A stretch of 64,000 nucleotides of DNA from Microbacterium testaceum (GCF_020781835.1 NZ_JAJGNJ010000003.1:248001-312000), one strand, 5' to 3'; positions 42,297-54,332 are shown, counted from the stretch's first letter. Notes: a model not told the origin generated them from the sequence alone. A program made the numbers and translations.

Positions 42297-43135
42297 CAGT
42301 CGATCTCCTTCGGCACCACACCGAAGGGTGCCAGCTTCTCGGCACCGCCGTCGGGAGCGGTGAGGACCCAGACACCTCCATCGTGCACCGCGACGCTATG
42401 TTCCCAATGGGAGCCCGCCGTACCGTCGATCGTCGACACGGTCCAGCCGTCGTCTTCGACCTGGGTCGCCTGGTCCCCGATGACGACCATAGGCTCGATA
42501 GCGACCGCGAGACCCGGACGCACCTCGGCTCCGGGTTCGGGCACCCGGTAATTGAAGATGCTCGGGGACTCGTGCATCTTGCGCCCGATTCCGTGCCCAA
42601 CGTAGTCGCGCAGAATGCCGTACCCGCCCGCGGGGGCGTTCGCCGCGATGTAGTCCTCGATGGCAGCCCCCACCTCGCCCAGGTGCGACGCTCGGCTGAG
42701 GGCGGCGATGCCCGCCCAGAGCGAGCCCTCCGTGACCTCCGACAAGCGGCGCCGGGGAGCGACGAGCTCCTCGGGAGCGTCCCCCGGGACCACCATCGTG
42801 AACGCCGAGTCGCCGTTCCACCCGCGGAACTCCGCACCGGCGTCGATCGAGAGCAGGTCCCCCGCCTGCAGCGGGCGATCATTCGGGATGCCGTGCACCA
42901 CCTGCTCGTTGACGGACGCGCAGATGGTGTGTCGATACCCGCGGACCATCTGGAAGTTCGACTTCGCGCCGCGAGCGGTGATCACCCGGGATGCCGCGGC
43001 GTCGAGCTCGACAGTGGTGACCCCCGGTGCGATCAGCTCGCGCACTGCATCGAGTGCGGCGGCCGTGATGAGCCCCGGCTCGACCATCGCACGCAGCTGG
43101 GCGGGCTTCTTGTAGATCGAGGAGCGCAGCACCAC
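42296..43135 (-). CDS. map: Methionine aminopeptidase, type I
   Basis: A 279-residue enzyme that removes the initiator methionine. Metal ligands are D98 and D109 (SIDAGAEFRGWNGDSAF), the histidine of GHGIGRKMHE, and the glutamates of AIEPM and HWEHSVAV; H81 (VVHGIP) is also conserved. GTG is the start, one base after the adk stop. Confidence 0.96.
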   Translation of the reverse strand: MVLRSSIYKKPAQLRAMVEPGLITAAALDAVRELIAPGVTTVELDAAASRVITARGAKSNFQMVRGYRHTICASVNEQVVHGIPNDRPLQAGDLLSIDAGAEFRGWNGDSAFTMVVPGDAPEELVAPRRRLSEVTEGSLWAGIAALSRASHLGEVGAAIEDYIAANAPAGGYGILRDYVGHGIGRKMHESPSIFNYRVPEPGAEVRPGLAVAIEPMVVIGDQATQVEDDGWTVSTIDGTAGSHWEHSVAVHDGGVWVLTAPDGGAEKLAPFGVVPKEID

Positions 43136-43136
43136 G

Positions 43137-43727
43137 TCAGCGCGCCGGTCGCAGCCCGCGCGCCTCGAGCGCGGCGAAGATGCGCGCGGTGATCTCGTCG
43201 AGGTCGCCGACGCCGTCGATCTCGTCGACGATGCCGCGCGTGCCGTACACGTCGAGGATGGGGGCGGTCTCGCGCTCGTAGATGCCGAGGCGGGTGGCGA
43301 TCGCCTCCTCGGTGTCGTCGGCCCGGCCCTGTTCGGCCGCGCGTGCGGTCAATCGCGAGAGCGACTCCTCCCGCGGGACGACCAGCGCGATGACGGCATC
43401 CAGCTTCTCGTCACGCCCCTCGAGGAACTCGTCGAGGTGCATGACCTGGGCCAGATTGCGGGGGTAGCCGTCGAGGAGGAATCCCTGCGCTGCGTCGGCC
43501 TGAGCGAGGCGGTCACGCACGACGGCACTGGTCAGTTCGTCGGGGACCAGGTCGCCGGCGTCGATGATCGACTTGACCTGCAGGCCGAGGTCGGTGCCCT
43601 CGGCCACGTTCGCGCGGAAGACGTCGCCCGTGGAGACGACGGGGATATCCAAGGCTGCGCCGACGCGGACGCCCTGCGTCCCCTTGCCCGAGCCCTGAGG
43701 TCCGACGATCAGAAGACGTGCGCTCAT
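43137..43727 (-). CDS. adk: Adenylate kinase (short-lid form)
   Basis: A 196-residue enzyme catalysing ATP + AMP = 2 ADP. The P-loop is GPQGSGKGTQ (about 9-18), the NMP-binding STGDVFR follows, and GFLLDGYPRN is the signature. The lid is short and lacks zinc cysteines, as usual in Actinobacteria. The ATG overlaps the secY stop by four bases. Confidence 0.97.
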   Translation of the reverse strand: MSARLLIVGPQGSGKGTQGVRVGAALDIPVVSTGDVFRANVAEGTDLGLQVKSIIDAGDLVPDELTSAVVRDRLAQADAAQGFLLDGYPRNLAQVMHLDEFLEGRDEKLDAVIALVVPREESLSRLTARAAEQGRADDTEEAIATRLGIYERETAPILDVYGTRGIVDEIDGVGDLDEITARIFAALEARGLRPAR

Positions 43728-45046
43728 CGAAGTAGCCCCTCGTAGTGACGCTGCTGGAGTTGTGCGTCGATCTGCTTCACCGTCTCGAGACCGACGCCGA
43801 CGATGATGAGGATCGACGCGCCGCCGAACGGGAAGTTCTGGTTGGCACCGACCGTCGCCAGCGCCACGAGCGGGAGCAGAGCGACCAGGCCGAGGTAGAT
43901 GGAACCGGGGAGAGTGATGCGCGTGAGCACGTAGTCCAGGTACTCCGCCGTCGGACGGCCGGCCCGGATGCCGGGGATGAAGCCACCGTACTTCTTCATG
44001 TTGTCGGCGACGTCGACCGGGTTGAACGTGATCGCGACGTAGAAGTACGTGAACCCCACGATGAGAAGGAAGTACACGAGCATGTAGATCGGGTGGTCGC
44101 CGCGCGTGAGGTACTGCGAGATCCAGGTCACCCAGGGTGCGGCCTCCTGACCCGCCTGCGGCTGGTTGAACTGGGCGATGAGGGCCGGGATGTACAGCAG
44201 CGACGAGGCGAAGATGACCGGCACGACGCCCGCCATGTTGACCTTGATCGGGATGTAGGTGTTCGTCCCGCCGTAGGTGCGGCGGCCCACCATCCGCTTG
44301 GCGTACTGCACCGGGATGCGACGCTGCGACTGCTCGACGAAGACGACGAGACCGACGACGAGGATGCCCACGGCGAGGACCAGAAGGAAGATCTCGACGC
44401 CGCGCGCGTTCAGGATCGACAGCATGGCGCCGGGGAACGTGGCGGCGATCGACGTGAAGATCAGGATCGACATGCCGTTGCCCACGCCCCGCTCGGTCAC
44501 GAGCTCGGCGAACCACATGACCAGGCCCGTACCGGCCGTCATCGTGATGATCATGAGGAGCTGGGCCCACCAGATGTCGTTGGTGAGCAGCTGCTGGCAT
44601 TCGGGAGCGCCGCCGGTGCCGAAGAGCTGACCGGAACGGGCGACGGTGACGAGCGTCGTGGACTGCAGCAACGCCAGCGCGATGGTGAGGTAGCGCGTGT
44701 ACTGCGTGAGCTTGGCCTGGCCGGCCTGCCCTTCCTTGTACAGCGTCTCGAAGTGCGGGATCACCACGCGAAGCAGCTGCACGATGATCGTGGCCGTGAT
44801 GTACGGCATGACGCCCAGGGCGAAGATCGACAGCTGGAGGAGGGCACCACCCGAGAAGAGGTTGACCAGCGAGAGCAGGCCTTCGGTGCTCCCCGACTGC
44901 GCGAGACAGCGCTGAACGTTGGGGAAATCGACGAAGGGCGTCGGCACGTGGGCACCCAGCCGGTAGATGGCGATGATGCCCAGCGTGAAGGCAATCTTCC
45001 GCCTCAGGTCGGGTGTGCGAAAAACCCGCGCGATGGCGCTGAACAA
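43724..45046 (-). CDS. secY: Protein translocase subunit SecY
   Basis: A 440-residue, ten-span channel subunit of the Sec translocon. The start is TTG at 45046, giving MFSAIARVFRTPDLRRKI like other Actinobacterial SecY proteins, with a strong ribosome binding site (GGAGGAATTCCC) directly before it; the longer frame from 45088 overlaps that site. It begins the secY-adk-map-dsbA-like group after a terminator-like hairpin. Confidence 0.96.
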   Translation of the reverse strand: MFSAIARVFRTPDLRRKIAFTLGIIAIYRLGAHVPTPFVDFPNVQRCLAQSGSTEGLLSLVNLFSGGALLQLSIFALGVMPYITATIIVQLLRVVIPHFETLYKEGQAGQAKLTQYTRYLTIALALLQSTTLVTVARSGQLFGTGGAPECQQLLTNDIWWAQLLMIITMTAGTGLVMWFAELVTERGVGNGMSILIFTSIAATFPGAMLSILNARGVEIFLLVLAVGILVVGLVVFVEQSQRRIPVQYAKRMVGRRTYGGTNTYIPIKVNMAGVVPVIFASSLLYIPALIAQFNQPQAGQEAAPWVTWISQYLTRGDHPIYMLVYFLLIVGFTYFYVAITFNPVDVADNMKKYGGFIPGIRAGRPTAEYLDYVLTRITLPGSIYLGLVALLPLVALATVGANQNFPFGGASILIIVGVGLETVKQIDAQLQQRHYEGLLR

Positions 45047-45110
45047 GGGAATTCCTCCAGAACGATCTCGGCGCGCAGCGAGGCGCACACGGAATCAGAC
45101 TAACCCAGAA

Positions 45111-45140
45111 GGGGCCGACGGCCACACGGCCGCCGGCCCC
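45111..45140 (-). terminator. Hairpin between rplO and secY
   Basis: GGGGCCG (45111-45117) and CGGCC (45119-45123) pair with 45128-45132 and 45134-45140 around ACAC, a 12-pair stem with one A/C mismatch, 16 bases after the rplO stop. It may limit read-through from the ribosomal genes into secY. Confidence 0.65.
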
Positions 45141-45155
45141 TCGCCGGGTGCGACG

Positions 45156-45692
45156 TCAGTTGACGGAGCCGCCCGCTGCGACGATCTTCTGCTCCGCGGA
45201 GCCGGAGACCTTGTCGACCGAGACGTTCAGCGCGACCGAGATGTCGCCGGTGCCGAGCACCTTGACCTTCTCGTTCTTGCGCACGGCGCCCTTGGCGACC
45301 AGGTCGACGACGGTCACGTCGCCGCCCTGGGGGTAGAGCTCAGCCAGCTTGTCGAGGTTGACGACCTGGTACTCGACCCGGAACGGGTTCTTGAAGCCGC
45401 GGAGCTTCGGGGTGCGCATGTGCAGCGGCATCTGCCCACCCTCGAAGCCGACCTTGACCTGGTAGCGGGCCTTGGTGCCCTTGGTACCACGACCGGCGGT
45501 CTTACCCTTGGAGCCCTCACCGCGACCCACACGGGTCTTCGCGGTGTGAGCGCCGGGGACGGGACGCAGGTGGTGGACCTTCAGCACGCCGGGGCGCGCC
45601 GCGGGGGCGGCTTCCTTCTTGGCGGCCGTCTTACGGGCCGGAGCCTTCTTCGGGGCGTCGACCGTGGCGGTCTCGTCCTTCTTGTCAGCCAT
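45156..45692 (-). CDS. rplO: 50S ribosomal protein L15
   Basis: A 178-residue L15 whose conserved part begins at about residue 35 ([25 protein letters not shown]). The first 33 residues are a Lys/Ala-rich extension absent from most bacterial L15. It follows rpmD with a one-base overlap. Confidence 0.97.
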   Translation of the reverse strand: MADKKDETATVDAPKKAPARKTAAKKEAAPAARPGVLKVHHLRPVPGAHTAKTRVGRGEGSKGKTAGRGTKGTKARYQVKVGFEGGQMPLHMRTPKLRGFKNPFRVEYQVVNLDKLAELYPQGGDVTVVDLVAKGAVRKNEKVKVLGTGDISVALNVSVDKVSGSAEQKIVAAGGSVN

Positions 45693-45877
45693 TAGTCGAT
45701 CTCCTCAACCTTGACGAGGTGGGCGACGGTCTTGACGTAGCCGCGCGTCTGCGCGTCGTCGGGGCGGACGACCGAGTCGCCGATCCGCTTCAGACCGAGC
45801 GAGCGCAGCGTGTCGCGCTGGTTCTGCTTCTCGCTCACCTTGGACTTGATCTGCGTGACCTTCAGACGCTCGGCCAT
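45692..45877 (-). CDS. rpmD: 50S ribosomal protein L30
   Basis: A 61-residue L30 ([29 protein letters not shown]). The ATG overlaps the rpsE stop by one base; longer frames upstream are not homologous. Confidence 0.97.
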   Translation of the reverse strand: MAERLKVTQIKSKVSEKQNQRDTLRSLGLKRIGDSVVRPDDAQTRGYVKTVAHLVKVEEID

Positions 45878-46557
45878 CAGGCACCTACCTTCTGAGCGGC
45901 GGCCTCGGCGCGCACGAGGCGGGCCGGGGCGACCTGGTCGAACTCCAGACCGCGGCGGGCGGCCACGGCGCGGGGCTCCTCGAGCGACTTCAGAGCCTCG
46001 ACGGTCGCGTGCACGATGTTGATCGTGTTCGACGAGCCGAGCGACTTCGAAAGGACATCGTGGATGCCGGCGCACTCGAGGACGGCGCGGACGGGACCAC
46101 CGGCGATAACACCGGTACCGGCGGCGGCGGGGCGCAGGAGCACCACACCGGCGGCAGCCTCACCCTGGACGGGGTGCGGGATGGTCGAGCCGGAACGGGG
46201 AACGCGGAAGAAGTTGCGCTTGGCCTCTTCGACGCCCTTCGAGATGGCGAGGGGCACTTCGCGGGCCTTGCCGTAACCGACGCCCACGACACCGTTGCCA
46301 TCGCCCACGACGACGAGCGCCGTGAAGCTGAAGCGACGACCGCCCTTGACCACCTTCGAGACACGGTTGATCGTCACGACGCGCTCGAGGAACTGGCTCT
46401 CGTTGCGGTCGCGCGAACCACGGTCACGCTGGTTGGCGTTGCGCTCGCGTCCGCCGCGACGCGGCTCGCGCTCGCGCTCGGCGGGTGCCTGGGACCCAGC
46501 CGCACCCTCAGTCGGTGCAGTCTGCTCGGTCACTTCGGTCTCCTTGTTGTCACTCAC
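45877..46557 (-). CDS. rpsE: 30S ribosomal protein S5
   Basis: A 226-residue S5. The conserved double-strand RNA-binding and S5 domains begin near residue 54 ([23 protein letters not shown]); the first 50 residues are a charged, disordered extension with Glu/Arg clusters. The start overlaps the rplR stop by four bases. Confidence 0.97.
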   Translation of the reverse strand: MSDNKETEVTEQTAPTEGAAGSQAPAEREREPRRGGRERNANQRDRGSRDRNESQFLERVVTINRVSKVVKGGRRFSFTALVVVGDGNGVVGVGYGKAREVPLAISKGVEEAKRNFFRVPRSGSTIPHPVQGEAAAGVVLLRPAAAGTGVIAGGPVRAVLECAGIHDVLSKSLGSSNTINIVHATVEALKSLEEPRAVAARRGLEFDQVAPARLVRAEAAAQKVGA

Positions 46558-46913
46558 AGGTTCAGCCCTCCTTCGCGGGCGCCTTCGGCGATCGCGGCGA
46601 CACGACCGGCATAACGGTTGCCGCCGCGGTCGAACACGACGTCCGAGAAGCCGGCGGCCTTGGCACGCTCGGCGACGAGCTCGCCAACCTTGCGGGCCTT
46701 GGCGGTCTTGTCACCGTCGAACGAACGCAGGTCGACCTCGAGCGTCGAGGCCGACGCCACGGTGTGGCCCTTGCTGTCGTCGACCAGCTGGACGAAGACG
46801 TGGCGGGCCGAACGCGTCACGACGAGACGGGGACGGAGCTCCGTACCCACGACCTTCTTGCGCAGACGAGCGTGGCGACGCGCGCGGGCGGCGGACTTTG
46901 TCTTGATAGCCAT
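46554..46913 (-). CDS. rplR: 50S ribosomal protein L18
   Basis: A 119-residue L18 ([16 protein letters not shown] ... [26 protein letters not shown]), normal length, 5S-rRNA-binding. Confidence 0.97.
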   Translation of the reverse strand: MAIKTKSAARARRHARLRKKVVGTELRPRLVVTRSARHVFVQLVDDSKGHTVASASTLEVDLRSFDGDKTAKARKVGELVAERAKAAGFSDVVFDRGGNRYAGRVAAIAEGAREGGLNL

Positions 46914-46915
46914 GG

Positions 46916-47452
46916 CTACTTACCACTCTTTCCGGCCTTGCGGCGCACAACCTCGCCCGCGTACCGCACACCCTTGCCCTTGTAGGGCTCGGGCTTGCGG
47001 ATCTTGCGGATGTTGGCGGCGGCCTCGCCGACGGCCTGCTTGTCGATGCCGCTCACGGTGAGCTTGTTGTTGCCTTCGACCGTGAGGGTGATGCCCGCGG
47101 GCGGGTCGATCAGGACGGGGTGCGAGAAGCCCAGGGCGAACTCGACCGAGCTGCCCTTCTGGGCCACGCGGTAACCCGTGCCGACGACCTCGAGGCCCTT
47201 GGAGTAGCCCTGGGTGACACCGATGATGTTGTTGTTGATGAGCGTGCGGGTCAGGCCGTGGAGCGACCGCGACTCGCGCTCGTCGTCGGGGCGGGTGACG
47301 AGAACCTGGTTCTCCTCGACCGACACCTCGAGGGGGGATGCCACGGTGAGCGTGAGCTCGCCCTTGGGTCCCTTGACGGCGACCTCCCGGCCGTTCACCG
47401 TGACGGTGACACCGGCGGGGATGTCGATGGGAAGACGTCCGATACGCGACAT
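46916..47452 (-). CDS. rplF: 50S ribosomal protein L6
   Basis: A 178-residue L6 ([22 protein letters not shown]-terminal [24 protein letters not shown]), full length with both repeated domains. Confidence 0.98.
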   Translation of the reverse strand: MSRIGRLPIDIPAGVTVTVNGREVAVKGPKGELTLTVASPLEVSVEENQVLVTRPDDERESRSLHGLTRTLINNNIIGVTQGYSKGLEVVGTGYRVAQKGSSVEFALGFSHPVLIDPPAGITLTVEGNNKLTVSGIDKQAVGEAAANIRKIRKPEPYKGKGVRYAGEVVRRKAGKSGK

Positions 47453-47458
47453 GTCAGA

Positions 47459-47857
47459 TCACCACACGTAGGCGAGGACTTCCCCGCCGACGCCCTTCTG
47501 CTCGGCCTGACGGTCGGTGAGGAGACCGGAGGAGGTGGACAGGATGGCCACGCCCAGGCCGCCGAGGACCGTGGGGACCTCGGTGGACTTCGCGTAGACG
47601 CGGAGGCCGGGCTTGGAGACGCGCTTGATGCCGGCGATCGACCGCTCGCGGTTCGGGCCGTACTTCAGCGTCATGGTGAGGGTCTGGCCGACGCGGGCGT
47701 CCGAAACGGACCAGTCGGCGATGTAACCCTCCTGCTTGAGGATTTCGGCGATGTGCGTCTTGAGCTTGGAGCTCGGCAGCGACACGGTGTCGTGGTGCGC
47801 CGAGTTCGCGTTGCGCAGACGGGTCAGCATGTCTGCGACCGGGTCTGTCATCGTCAT
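47459..47857 (-). CDS. rpsH: 30S ribosomal protein S8
   Basis: A 132-residue S8 ([31 protein letters not shown]-terminal [26 protein letters not shown]). It directly follows rplE here, with no rpsN between. Confidence 0.98.
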   Translation of the reverse strand: MTMTDPVADMLTRLRNANSAHHDTVSLPSSKLKTHIAEILKQEGYIADWSVSDARVGQTLTMTLKYGPNRERSIAGIKRVSKPGLRVYAKSTEVPTVLGGLGVAILSTSSGLLTDRQAEQKGVGGEVLAYVW

Positions 47858-47920
47858 GTGTTGCTTCTTTCGATCATGAGGTTTCGACTGCCGTTACACG
47901 ACAGGCGACCTTCGATGAGA

Positions 47921-47942
47921 GGCCCCCGGGATCCCGGGGGCC
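47921..47942. repeat. Perfect 22-base palindrome in the rplE-rpsH gap
   Basis: GGCCCCCGGG-AT-CCCGGGGGCC reads the same on both strands (47921-47942). In RNA it would give a 9-base GC stem with a GATC loop, a few bases after the rplE stop and in the place where rpsN (S14) is found in many relatives. Terminator, processing site or transcript-stabilising hairpin are the options. Confidence 0.85.
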
Positions 47943-47949
47943 CGGGGGC

Positions 47950-48540
47950 TCAGGCCTGAGCGTCGTCCGACTGGAAGGGGAAGCCGAGCTGACGGAGCAG
48001 CGAGCGACCTTCGTCGTCGGTCTTGGCGGTGGTGACGATGGTGATGTCGAAGCCACGCACGCGGTCGATGCGGTCCTGATCGATCTCGTGGAACACCGAC
48101 TGCTCCTGGAGACCGAAGGTGTAGTTGCCGTGACCGTCGAACTGCTTGGCCGACAGTCCGCGGAAGTCGCGGATGCGGGGCAGAGCGAGGTTGACGAGGC
48201 GGTCGATGAACTCCCACGCACGGTCGCCGCGGAGGGTGACGTGCGCACCGATGGCCTGACCCTCGCGCAGCTTGAACTGCGCGATGGACTTGCGGGCCTT
48301 GGTGACGATGGGCTTCTGACCGGTGATCTTGGTGAGGTCGTCGACCGCACCATCGATCACCTTGCTGTCGCGAGCGGCCTCGCCGACACCGGTGTTCACG
48401 ACGACCTTGACCAGGCCGGGGATCTGCATGACGTTGGCGTAGCCGAACTCGTCCTGCAGAGCCTTCTTGATCTCGGTGTTGTACTTCTGCTTCAGGCGGG
48501 GCTGGATCTTGCCAGCCTCCGCGGCAGTCACGGTGCTCAT
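47950..48540 (-). CDS. rplE: 50S ribosomal protein L5
   Basis: A 196-residue L5 ([44 protein letters not shown]), 5S-rRNA-binding, normal length with a short N-terminal extension. Confidence 0.98.
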   Translation of the reverse strand: MSTVTAAEAGKIQPRLKQKYNTEIKKALQDEFGYANVMQIPGLVKVVVNTGVGEAARDSKVIDGAVDDLTKITGQKPIVTKARKSIAQFKLREGQAIGAHVTLRGDRAWEFIDRLVNLALPRIRDFRGLSAKQFDGHGNYTFGLQEQSVFHEIDQDRIDRVRGFDITIVTTAKTDDEGRSLLRQLGFPFQSDDAQA

Positions 48541-48542
48541 AT

Positions 48543-48902
48543 TCAGAGGTCCTTGCCTGACTTCTTCGCGTAGCGCACCCGGACGGTGCGCTTGACGCCG
48601 TCCTTGACCTGCTCCTCAACGCGGTGACCGACACGGGTCGGCTTCTTGGTCGAGGGGTCGACGAGCGCGACGTTGGAGATGTGGATCGGGGCTTCGAACG
48701 TCTCGATGCCACCGGTCTTGGTGCCGCGCTGGGACTGGCCGACGCGGTTGTGCTTGGTGACGTAGTTCACGCCCTCGACGATGACGCGGTTCTGCTCGGT
48801 GAGGACCTCGAGGACCTTACCCTGCTTGCCGCGGTCTCCGCCGCGCTCGGGCCTGGCGCCCGAGATGACCTGAACCAGGTCGCCCTTCTTGATCTTCGCC
48901 AT
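48543..48902 (-). CDS. rplX: 50S ribosomal protein L24
   Basis: A 119-residue L24 with the KOW motif at the N-terminus ([31 protein letters not shown]). It is two bases from both neighbours. Confidence 0.97.
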   Translation of the reverse strand: MAKIKKGDLVQVISGARPERGGDRGKQGKVLEVLTEQNRVIVEGVNYVTKHNRVGQSQRGTKTGGIETFEAPIHISNVALVDPSTKKPTRVGHRVEEQVKDGVKRTVRVRYAKKSGKDL

Positions 48903-48904
48903 GA

Positions 48905-49273
48905 TCAGATGACCTCCGGGGCGAGCGAGACGATCTTCATGAACTTCTTGTCGCGAAGCTCACGACCGACCGGACCGAAGATGCGGGTGCCGCGGGGCTC
49001 CCCGTCGTTCTTCAGGATCACGGCGGCGTTCTCGTCGAACTTGATGTACGAGCCGTCGGGACGACGGGTCTGCTTGACCACACGGACGACGACGGCCTTG
49101 ACCACGTCGCCCTTCTTGACGTTTCCACCGGGGATCGCGTCCTTGACCGTGGCGACGATGACGTCGCCCAGGCCCGCGTACCGGCGGTTGGAGCCGCCGA
49201 GGACACGGATGGTCAGCAGCTCCTTGGCGCCGGTGTTGTCGGCGACCTTCAGCCGGGATTCGTTCTGAATCAC
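48905..49273 (-). CDS. rplN: 50S ribosomal protein L14
   Basis: A 122-residue L14 ([28 protein letters not shown]), standard length. Confidence 0.98.
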   Translation of the reverse strand: MIQNESRLKVADNTGAKELLTIRVLGGSNRRYAGLGDVIVATVKDAIPGGNVKKGDVVKAVVVRVVKQTRRPDGSYIKFDENAAVILKNDGEPRGTRIFGPVGRELRDKKFMKIVSLAPEVI

Positions 49274-49307
49274 TTGTTACTCCTTGGGTTCCAAGCAGCC
49301 GCGAGGC

Positions 49308-49640
49308 TTACTTGGCCTTCTCGAGGATCTCGACCAGGCGCCAGCGCTTGGTGGCGCTCAGCGGACGGGTCTCGTTGATGACGACCAGGTCGCCGATGCC
49401 GGCCGAGTTCGTCTCGTCGTGGGCCTTGACCTTCGACGTGCGGCGGATGACCTTGCCGTAGAGCGGGTGCTTCACGCGGTCTTCGACCTCGACGACGATC
49501 GTCTTGTCCATCTTGTCGCTGACGACGTAGCCGCGACGCGCCTTGCGGTAACCGCGGGCGTTCTCATCGCGCACGTCGTTGGCGGCGTGCTCGTGGCCGG
49601 CGACCTGCGCCTCGGCCTCTGCCTTCTTCGCGGTAGCCAT
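49308..49640 (-). CDS. rpsQ: 30S ribosomal protein S17
   Basis: A 110-residue S17 with a 30-residue Ala/Glu-rich N-terminal extension before the conserved [21 protein letters not shown]. The ATG overlaps the rpmC stop by one base (TAATG). Confidence 0.97.
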   Translation of the reverse strand: MATAKKAEAEAQVAGHEHAANDVRDENARGYRKARRGYVVSDKMDKTIVVEVEDRVKHPLYGKVIRRTSKVKAHDETNSAGIGDLVVINETRPLSATKRWRLVEILEKAK

Positions 49641-49950
49641 TACTCCGCCTCTTCCTTCGCGGCGTCGTCAGCGGCATCCGCCTTCTTCGCCTTGCTCTTC
49701 TTCGCCTTCGTCGCCTCGACCGGGGCCGGCGTGGCGCGGATGCCGAGCTCGCGCTCGCGGATCACGGTGTACAGCCGCGCGATGTCGCGCTTGACCGCGC
49801 GGATGCGGCCGTGGCTCTCGAGCTGGCCGGTGGCCGACTGGAAGCGCAGGTTGAACAGCTCTTCCTTGGCCTTGCGCAGCTCCTCGACGAGGCGCTGGTC
49901 TTCGAACGTGTCGAGCTCGCTCGGGGCGAGCTGCTTGGTGCCGATCGCCA

Positions 49951-49951
<1 letters not shown>
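49640..49951 (-). CDS. rpmC: 50S ribosomal protein L29 with long tail
   Basis: A 103-residue L29; the conserved part ([31 protein letters not shown]) ends near residue 75 and a Lys/Ala/Glu-rich tail follows, so it is about 35 residues longer than a typical L29. It overlaps rplP by one base. Confidence 0.96.
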
Positions 49952-50369
<418 letters not shown>

Positions 50370-50370
<1 letters not shown>

Positions 50371-51128
50371 TACGCCGACGCTCCTTCTGCCACGGGGGCC
50401 TCATTGCGAGGGCCACGACGACGGTCGCCGCCGCGGTCGTCACGACCGCGCGACTTCGGGGCGTTGGCCTGCTCGCGGGCGAGCTCCTTGTTGGTGAGGT
50501 CGCCCTTGTAGATCCAGACCTTCACGCCGATGCGGCCGAAGGTCGTCTTGGCCTCGTAGAAGCCGTAGTCGATGTTCGCGCGCAGGGTGTGCAGGGGCAC
50601 ACGGCCTTCGCGGTAGAACTCGGAGCGGCTCATCTCGGCACCGCCGAGGCGGCCCGACACCTGGATGCGGACACCCTTGGCGCCGGCGCGCTGCGCGCCC
50701 TGCAGGCCCTTGCGCATCGCGCGGCGGAAGGCCACGCGGGCGGAGAGCTGCTCGGCGACGCCCTGGGCGACCAGCTGAGCGTCGGCCTCGGGGTTCTTCA
50801 CCTCGAGGATGTTCAGCTGGATCTGCTTGCCGGTGAGCTTCTCGAGGTCGGCGCGGATGCGCTCGGCCTCGGCGCCGCGGCGACCGATCACGATGCCCGG
50901 GCGGGCGGTGTGGATGTCGACGCGGACGCGGTCACGCGTGCGCTCGATCTCGATGTTGCTGACGCCCGCGCGGTCGAGCGAGGTGGTCAGCAGGCGACGG
51001 ATCTTGATGTCCTCGGCGAGGTAGTCGGCGTAGCGCTGTCCGGGCTTCGTCGAGTCGGAGAACCACCGCGACACGTGGTCGGTGGTGATGCCGAGGCGGA
51101 AGCCGTACGGGTTGACCTTCTGTCCCAT
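50370..51128 (-). CDS. rpsC: 30S ribosomal protein S3
   Basis: A 252-residue S3 with the KH domain ([29 protein letters not shown]) and a charged Arg/Asp/Gly-rich C-terminal tail of about 35 residues. Confidence 0.98.
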
Positions 51129-51526
51129 TACTTGCTCGCCTTCTTGTTGGCGCGAGCCGGGGCCGCAGCAGCGTCTTCCGGCGTCGCGAGCACGACCGTG
51201 ATGTGGCTCGTGCGCTTCTTGATCTGGAAGGCGCGACCCTGTGCGCGGGGCTGGAAACGCTTGAGCGTCGTGCCCTCGTCGACGTACGCGTTCTTCACGT
51301 ACAGGTCAGCGTCATCCAGGTACTCGTTCGTCTTGTCGGCAGTGACGCGAGCGTTCGCGATCGCCGAGGCGACGAGCTTGTAGATCGGCTCGCTCGCGCC
51401 CTGCGGCGCGAACTTCAGGATAGCGAGGGCCTCTTCGGCCTGCTTTCCCTTGATGAGAGCGACGACACGACGAGCCTTCTGAGGGGTCACGCGGATGTGT
51501 CGCACGCGTGCGATGGACTCCACCAT
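51128..51526 (-). CDS. rplV: 50S ribosomal protein L22
   Basis: A 132-residue L22 ([32 protein letters not shown]) with an Ala/Lys tail. Confidence 0.98.
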   Translation of the reverse strand: MVESIARVRHIRVTPQKARRVVALIKGKQAEEALAILKFAPQGASEPIYKLVASAIANARVTADKTNEYLDDADLYVKNAYVDEGTTLKRFQPRAQGRAFQIKKRTSHITVVLATPEDAAAAPARANKKASK

Positions 51527-51551
51527 TTCTCTCTCCTCTTACGCCCCCGCG

Positions 51552-51833
51552 TCAGCGGCGGCGGCCCTTCTTGTCGTCCTTCACGTGGCCGCGGAAGGTG
51601 CGGGTGGGCGAGAACTCGCCCAGCTTGTGGCCGACCATGGTCTCGGTCACGAACACGGGGATGTGCTTGCGACCGTCGTGCACGGCGATGGTGTGTCCCA
51701 GCATGGCGGGGATGATCATCGACCGGCGCGACCAGGTCTTGATGACGTTCTTGGTGCCGGCTTCGTTCTGCGAGACGACCTTGCGAAGCAGGTGCTCGTC
51801 GACGAAGGGGCCCTTCTTAAGGCTGCGAGGCAT
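51552..51833 (-). CDS. rpsS: 30S ribosomal protein S19
   Basis: A 93-residue S19 ([24 protein letters not shown] ... [17 protein letters not shown]), standard length. Confidence 0.98.
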   Translation of the reverse strand: MPRSLKKGPFVDEHLLRKVVSQNEAGTKNVIKTWSRRSMIIPAMLGHTIAVHDGRKHIPVFVTETMVGHKLGEFSPTRTFRGHVKDDKKGRRR

Positions 51834-51845
51834 CTTCCTCTACTC

Positions 51846-52685
<840 letters not shown>

Positions 52686-52709
52686 TGTTCTTGTCCTCTA
52701 TCCCGACCG

Positions 52710-53009
52710 TCAGCCGACTGCCGTGAAGATGTCGATGGTGCCCGACTTGAGGCTGACGATCGCGCGCTTGGTGTCCTTGCGCTTGCCGATGCCGAAGCGG
52801 GTGCGACGGGCCTTGCCCACGCGGTTGATCGTGTTGACCGAGGCGACCTTGACGCCGAAGATCTTCTCGATGGCGAGCTTGATCTCGGTCTTCGAGGCGC
52901 GGGGGTCCACGAGGAACGTGTACTTGCCCTCGTCGATGAGCGAGTAGCTCTTCTCGGAGACGACCGGCTTCAGGATGATGTCGCGCGGGTCCTTGTTGAC
53001 GGCGGTCAT
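52710..53009 (-). CDS. rplW: 50S ribosomal protein L23
   Basis: A 99-residue L23 ([45 protein letters not shown]). Its start overlaps the rplD stop by four bases. Confidence 0.98.
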   Translation of the reverse strand: MTAVNKDPRDIILKPVVSEKSYSLIDEGKYTFLVDPRASKTEIKLAIEKIFGVKVASVNTINRVGKARRTRFGIGKRKDTKRAIVSLKSGTIDIFTAVG

Positions 53010-53668
53010 GCCGAGACCTCCTCGGTGGCGCCGGACTTCGACGCGACGAATGCGTCGTAGGCGGCCTTGGTGAAGACGATGTCGTCGGAGACGAGCACGT
53101 CGTAGGCGTTCAGCTGGCCGTAGGTCAGCACGTGGACGTACGCGAGGTTGCGCACGCTCTTCACGGTCAGCTCGTCGTCGCGGTCGATGACCACGAGAAC
53201 GTTCTTGACCGCGCCGAAACCGTTCAGAACCGCAGCAGCGGCCTTGGTCGACGGAGCACCCTCGATGCCGAACGACTCCACGACGTGGAGGCGCTCACCG
53301 CGAGCGCGGTCGCTCAGTGCGCCCAGGAGGGCGGCGGCGATCATCTTCTTGGGGGTGCGCTGGCCGTAGTCACGCGGCTTCGGGCCGTGGACGATGCCAC
53401 CGCCGGTCATGTGCGGCGCACGGATCGAGCCCTGACGGGCGTTACCCGTGCCCTTCTGCTTGAAGGGCTTGCGGCCGGCGCCGGAGACCTCGCCACGACG
53501 CTTGGTCGAGTGCGTGCCCTGGCGGGCGGCGGCGCGCTGGGCGACGACGACCTGGTGGATCAGCGGGATGTTCGTCTTGACGTCGAAGATCGCGGCGGGC
53601 AGCTCCACGGAGCCGGCCTTCTTGCCGTCGGACTTGCGAACGTCGAGCGCGAGAGTCGAGTCAGCCAT
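53006..53668 (-). CDS. rplD: 50S ribosomal protein L4
   Basis: A 220-residue L4 ([24 protein letters not shown]), with the loop region [29 protein letters not shown]. The ATG at 53668 is chosen; the longer frame begins inside rplC. L4 represses its own operon in some bacteria. Confidence 0.97.
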   Translation of the reverse strand: MADSTLALDVRKSDGKKAGSVELPAAIFDVKTNIPLIHQVVVAQRAAARQGTHSTKRRGEVSGAGRKPFKQKGTGNARQGSIRAPHMTGGGIVHGPKPRDYGQRTPKKMIAAALLGALSDRARGERLHVVESFGIEGAPSTKAAAAVLNGFGAVKNVLVVIDRDDELTVKSVRNLAYVHVLTYGQLNAYDVLVSDDIVFTKAAYDAFVASKSGATEEVSA

Positions 53669-53672
53669 GAGA

Positions 53673-54332
53673 TCAGGCACCCTTCACTGCGTTGCGGACG
53701 TAGACGATGCGGCCGCGCGCACCGGGGACGGCGCCCTTGACGAGCAGCAGACCCTTCTCGGCGTCGACGGCGTGCACCGTGAGGTTGAGGACGGTCACGC
53801 GCTCGCCACCCATACGGCCGGCCATGCGCATGCCCTTGAAGACGCGGCTCGGGGTCGACGAGGCGCCGATCGAGCCGGGCTTGCGGTGGTTGCGGTGCGC
53901 ACCGTGCGAAGCGGAGACGCCCTTGAAGTTGTGACGCTTCATGACACCGGCGGTGCCCTTGCCCTTGCTGGTGCCGACGACGTCGACCAGCTGGCCGGCC
54001 TCGAACAGGCCGTCCACGGTGAGCTCCTGACCGAGTGAGTAGTCAGCGGCATCCGCGGTGCGGACCTCGGTGAGGTGACGACGCGGGGTGACGCCCGCGG
54101 CCTCGAAGTGGGCCGTCAGGGGCTTGTTCACCTTGCGGGGGTCGATCTGGCCGTAGCCGATCTGAACGGCGTTGTAGCCGTCCTTCTCGACCGAGCGGAG
54201 CTGGGTCACGACGTTGGGCGCGACCTCGATGACGGTGACGGGAACGAGCTTGCCGTTCTCGTCCCACACCTGGGTCATGCCGAGCTTGGTGCCGAGGAGG
54301 CCCTTGGAGATCTTGGAGTTGATGTCAGCCAT
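53673..54332 (-). CDS. rplC: 50S ribosomal protein L3
   Basis: A 219-residue L3 beginning [23 protein letters not shown]; the upstream part of the open frame is a shadow of rpsJ. The conserved [24 protein letters not shown] is present. Confidence 0.98.
   Translation of the reverse strand: MADINSKISKGLLGTKLGMTQVWDENGKLVPVTVIEVAPNVVTQLRSVEKDGYNAVQIGYGQIDPRKVNKPLTAHFEAAGVTPRRHLTEVRTADAADYSLGQELTVDGLFEAGQLVDVVGTSKGKGTAGVMKRHNFKGVSASHGAHRNHRKPGSIGASSTPSRVFKGMRMAGRMGGERVTVLNLTVHAVDAEKGLLLVKGAVPGARGRIVYVRNAVKGA

Noticed and set aside
43745..45103. 452-residue open frame on the plus strand
   Set aside because: It is the antisense shadow of secY; its composition is charged and repetitive, and secY on the other strand is certain. 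High GC keeps such frames open.
47921..47942. Palindrome as a mobile-element end or attachment site
   Set aside because: Single occurrence in the window, no direct repeats or transposase nearby, and a tidy position between two ribosomal genes.
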